Shown here one piece after another: positions 31,944-34,396 of a stretch of DNA of 34,396 bases (position 1 is its first letter; each line of letters begins with the position of its first letter). The position numbers and the translations under genes were made by a program. The stretch is from positions 1-34,396 of the forward strand of contig CABUMH010000033.1 of NCBI GenBank assembly GCA_902492555.1. Reading direction: 5' to 3'. The stretch is from Eisenbergiella sp900555195. GTDB taxonomy: Bacteria > Bacillota > Clostridia > Lachnospirales > Lachnospiraceae. Below the pieces are notes generated by a model. The model saw nothing but the letters and a program-made list of their open reading frames with translations, made no database searches and had not been told where the DNA came from.

Positions 31944-32469
31944 GAGCCCTGTTTATCACGTCATCCCCGTGCCGATTGAAAAGGTGCGGCCCAACAATTA
32001 CAACCCGAATGCGGTGGCCCCTCCCGAGATGAAGCTTCTTTATGAAAGCATTAAAGAGGATGGCTATACTATGCCGATCGTCTGTTATTATGTAAAAGAA
32101 GATGATTGCTATCTGATCGTAGACGGCTTTCATCGGTATCGGATCATGCTGGAACATAAAGATATCTACGAACGGGAACGCGGGCTGCTTCCGGTATCTG
32201 TCATCAATAAACCGCTGGACAAACGTATGGCAAGCACCATACGGCACAATCGGGCGAGAGGTTCTCATGATGTGGATCTAATGAGTAATATAGTCAAGGA
32301 ACTGCATGACCTCGGCCGCTCTGACGCCTGGATTTCCAAGCATCTGGGGATGGATAAGGATGAAATTCTACGGCTCAAGCAGATCACCGGCCTGGCGGCA
32401 TTATTTAAGGATGTGAAATTCGGCAAGGCCTGGCAGCCCGCTGAAGAAAGTCAGGAGGACGATTTGTAA
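31933..32469 (+). CDS. ibrB: IbrB-like ParB/sulfiredoxin-fold protein
   Basis: A 178-residue protein with an N-terminal ParB-like nuclease/CTPase fold: IPVPIEKVRPNNYNPN, LLYESIKEDGYTMPIVCYY, LIVDGFHRYRIM and the conserved NRARGSHDVDLMS. The C-terminal part (ELHDLGRSDAWISKHLGMDKDEILRLKQ) looks like a helix-turn-helix. The ATG lies inside the last codons of ibrA (11-nt overlap) with GAGG 9 nt upstream, so translation is probably coupled. The pairing with a PAPS-reductase-like gene is the diagnostic feature of IbrA/IbrB. Whether it binds DNA or acts as an enzyme is not known. Confidence 0.86.
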   Translation: MDYKSPVYHVIPVPIEKVRPNNYNPNAVAPPEMKLLYESIKEDGYTMPIVCYYVKEDDCYLIVDGFHRYRIMLEHKDIYERERGLLPVSVINKPLDKRMASTIRHNRARGSHDVDLMSNIVKELHDLGRSDAWISKHLGMDKDEILRLKQITGLAALFKDVKFGKAWQPAEESQEDDL

Positions 32470-32548
32470 ATACCTACACTTGAGAAGTTTTTGAAAAGAA
32501 TACTCTGGTCGGTTCTATAAAAAACCTGGAATGTTCTATGTACAAAAA

Positions 32549-32562
32549 CCTGCAGTCGCAGG
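32549..32562 (+). other. Small hairpin before the glycosidase ribosome binding site
   Basis: CCTGC and GCAGG pair around AGTC, 3 nt before the ribosome binding site AAGGGAG of the next gene. It has no T run. It might modulate translation or be chance. The region 32470-32548 also holds a weak TATAAA at about 32516, possibly a promoter element. Confidence 0.3.
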
Positions 32563-32574
32563 AAAGGGAGCAAT

Positions 32575-34218
32575 ATGGCAAAAGGGTATAAGGCAAGCGA
32601 TTATATTTTATCTCAAACGGGCGTGCAATTTACTTGTGACGCACCCTGGCTTATGGAACTCTATGAACGCTGTGAAGCCCATTGTATAAGAAATCTGGCA
32701 GTCTTTACTGATAAAAAGGTGCTTCGGGAAGGCTCCGATTATGACGGTGTCTGGCTGGAAACACAGCCCATGGGCGGCGAAATGTATGCCAAACGCGATA
32801 TGGAAGCCGCACTGAACAATCAACTCATTTTCATGGAAAATCAAAGAAAGAGCGGACGGCTGCCCGGCATGATTAAATATCAGGAGCCTTTCCTTTTACA
32901 GGTTTCCTATGACTGGCTGCAGGGATTCTGCTTTCCTGTGCCCGCTCTGAAAATGTATTATCTGATCGGCAAAGATAGGGCATATCTGGAAAAACTCTAT
33001 GATACGCTTTGCTCCTTTGATCAATATCTGTGGACTTACCGTGACAGTGACAGGGACGGCTGCCTGGAAAGTTGGTGTACCTGGGATACGGGAGAAGATA
33101 ATTCCATGCGTTTCACCCGTTATGGCGTGAAGGACGGTGGATTCGGCGGAGAAGACTCGCCCATCGGGCATGGACGGCTTCCCTACGAATCGATGGATGT
33201 GATGTCCTATTCCTATCAATGCCGGGACGTTCTCGCCCGAATCTGCGATCTGCTTGGTAATGGGGAAGGGGATATGTGGCGGCAGGAAGCCCAGAAAGTC
33301 CGAAATAAACTGCGCAGTTATCTATGGATTGAAAAAAAACATGCCTGTTATGACAGAGACTGCTCAAATGAATTTATGGACGTACTCACACATAACAATC
33401 TGCGCTGTATGTATTATGGCTCCTTTGAACAGGATATGGCGGATCGGTTTATCAGGTATCATCTGCTTAATCCGCATGAGTTCTGGACCTATGTGCCACT
33501 TCCTTCCATCGCTGTCAATGATCCCTGTTTCACCAATATTAATTTCAATAATTGGGGAGGACAAGCACAAGGCCTCACTTATCAGCGCGCTATCCAGGCT
33601 CTGGATAATTACGGCCATGTAGCCGAAATACGCATGCTAGGCAAAAAATGGCTTTTCTTGCTGAGAGATAAGAAAAAGTTGGTGCAGCAATATGATCCCT
33701 TCGATGGAACCCCCTGTGTGACCCGATCCGAAGGTCTCGCTCCTTCAGAGGAAGAATCTTCCCGTTACTCACAGGTTACTACCCTGGGCCCTGATGGATA
33801 TGGACCCACAATTCTCGCCGCTCTGGAATACCTGTCTCTTCTGTGCGGTGTAAACATCGCATTTGAACAGGCTTCCTGGTCTGCTGCTGCAGGCTGGATC
33901 CCTTCTTCCTACACGCAGCATATGTATGGACATGATTATACACTAAGCCATGATGGATATCGAATGGCAGCTTCCATCGACGGACAGGAGCTTTTTACCT
34001 GTTCCTGCGGTGTTCAGGTGACCACAGACCTAAATGGAAAGCTTTTGTATCTCTCCGGTATTGAAGAAACACCTGTACATGTCACTCTACACTATAACGG
34101 ACAAACCTTCAGCGGGCTTGTTCACCCAAACGAACAAGTCCGGCCTGAAGAAAAACAACTTGTCTCCATTCATCAAGTAGCCTTTGACTATCCTTATCAA
34201 GAAGGAAATCATCCATAA
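32575..34218 (+). CDS. (alpha/alpha)6-barrel glycoside hydrolase (GH63 / MGH1-like)
   Basis: A 547-residue predicted glycosidase with no signal peptide. The helical-barrel core carries the clan GH-G-type pattern DRDGCLESWCTWDTGEDNSMRF near residues 160-182, whose Asp is the likely acid; YESMDVMSY, WTYVPLPSIA, then NNWGGQAQGLTYQRAIQALDNYGH near 325-348, and LVQQYDPFDG. A C-terminal beta-sandwich-like part follows from about residue 440. Relatives hydrolyse alpha-glucosides, mannosylglycerate or glucosylglycerate; the substrate here is unknown. The residue often Glu in the E-x-Y-D-P segment is Gln here, which may mean altered activity, but the alignment is by eye. AAGGGAG precedes the ATG. It follows ibrB by about 105 nt on the same strand. 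Confidence 0.68.
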   Translation: MAKGYKASDYILSQTGVQFTCDAPWLMELYERCEAHCIRNLAVFTDKKVLREGSDYDGVWLETQPMGGEMYAKRDMEAALNNQLIFMENQRKSGRLPGMIKYQEPFLLQVSYDWLQGFCFPVPALKMYYLIGKDRAYLEKLYDTLCSFDQYLWTYRDSDRDGCLESWCTWDTGEDNSMRFTRYGVKDGGFGGEDSPIGHGRLPYESMDVMSYSYQCRDVLARICDLLGNGEGDMWRQEAQKVRNKLRSYLWIEKKHACYDRDCSNEFMDVLTHNNLRCMYYGSFEQDMADRFIRYHLLNPHEFWTYVPLPSIAVNDPCFTNINFNNWGGQAQGLTYQRAIQALDNYGHVAEIRMLGKKWLFLLRDKKKLVQQYDPFDGTPCVTRSEGLAPSEEESSRYSQVTTLGPDGYGPTILAALEYLSLLCGVNIAFEQASWSAAAGWIPSSYTQHMYGHDYTLSHDGYRMAASIDGQELFTCSCGVQVTTDLNGKLLYLSGIEETPVHVTLHYNGQTFSGLVHPNEQVRPEEKQLVSIHQVAFDYPYQEGNHP

Positions 34219-34396
34219 CCCTTCTGCCCGCAGGCAAATCCGCTAAGATTGGTTAACCCCTCCCCTTCCGTTACCATGCTTACAATAGGGCCGAACGGCA
34301 AATACAATGAAGGATTATTTTTCAAGCACACATAGTATAATGTTACTACTCAGCCTTCCTCCAAAAAAGTGCTGAAAATTTTTATCCGAAATAAAG
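34219..34396. other. Intergenic DNA to the window end
   Basis: No gene is seen. A TATAAT at about 34336 on the plus strand, with no clear -35 box, hints at a promoter for a gene beyond the window. Confidence 0.4.

Overview
The window looks like ordinary chromosome from a low-oxygen Firmicute, most likely a Lachnospiraceae-type gut clostridium. The signs are near-consensus sigma-A promoters, AGGAGG-type ribosome binding sites, a two-subunit oxygen-sensitive class I fumarase, a GlpP antiterminator next to a GlpA/GlpB/DUF1667 set, a CIRCE-controlled heat-shock gene, tRNAs without an encoded CCA, and many polysaccharide and sugar enzymes. No phage, plasmid, insertion sequence, CRISPR array or rRNA gene was seen. 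This placement is inferred from gene content; no database search was possible.

Layout. 1-553: T-rich non-coding DNA, then tRNA-Ser(GCU) on the minus strand with its own promoter and terminator. 619-2992 (minus): fumarase alpha and beta subunits followed by a PlsC-type acyltransferase. 3014-4040: membrane-anchored glycerophosphodiester phosphodiesterase. 4080-4623 (minus): Hsp20 under a promoter embedded in a CIRCE operator. 4824-6218 (minus): YczE-like membrane protein and a maltose/galactoside-type acetyltransferase, divergent from trpS (6298-7383). 7575-11823 (minus): a tight five-gene run tatD, rsmA, HAD phosphatase, ZIP transporter, DUF362 ferredoxin protein. 11944-12076: tRNA-Lys(CUU). 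12165-17263 (plus): a glycerol-3-phosphate island consisting of glpP, a GlpA-like dehydrogenase, a GlpB-like flavoprotein, a DUF1667 protein and a HAD-IIA phosphatase, with candidate conditional terminators ahead of glpP and ahead of the dehydrogenase. 17383-18600: a lipoprotein of unknown function and a VOC-fold protein. 18703-22190 (minus): a GH120-type beta-xylosidase and a MATE transporter. 22423-26574: an M42 aminopeptidase convergent with a GH2 beta-galactosidase across a shared terminator. 26834-30267: RlmI-like methyltransferase and OGG1-type glycosylase (plus), convergent with an AlkD-like protein and a gamma carbonic anhydrase (minus), with an 18-bp tandem repeat at the junction. 30505-34218 (plus): an IbrA/IbrB pair (PAPS-reductase-like plus ParB-like) and an (alpha/alpha)6-barrel glycosidase.

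How the parts work together. The glp island would oxidise glycerol-3-phosphate to dihydroxyacetone phosphate, with GlpP coupling mRNA read-through to substrate level; the phosphodiesterase at 3085 could supply the same substrate from lipid head groups. The three glycosidases lack recognisable signal peptides, so they probably act in the cytosol on imported oligosaccharides whose transporters lie elsewhere.

The least understood part is the IbrA/IbrB pair. The clearest new regulatory observations are the paired terminators of the glp island, the CIRCE operator on hsp20, and the fully overlapping divergent promoters between the beta-galactosidase and the rRNA methyltransferase. Several gene starts were placed downstream of the longest possible start because a ribosome binding site or a promoter decides it.
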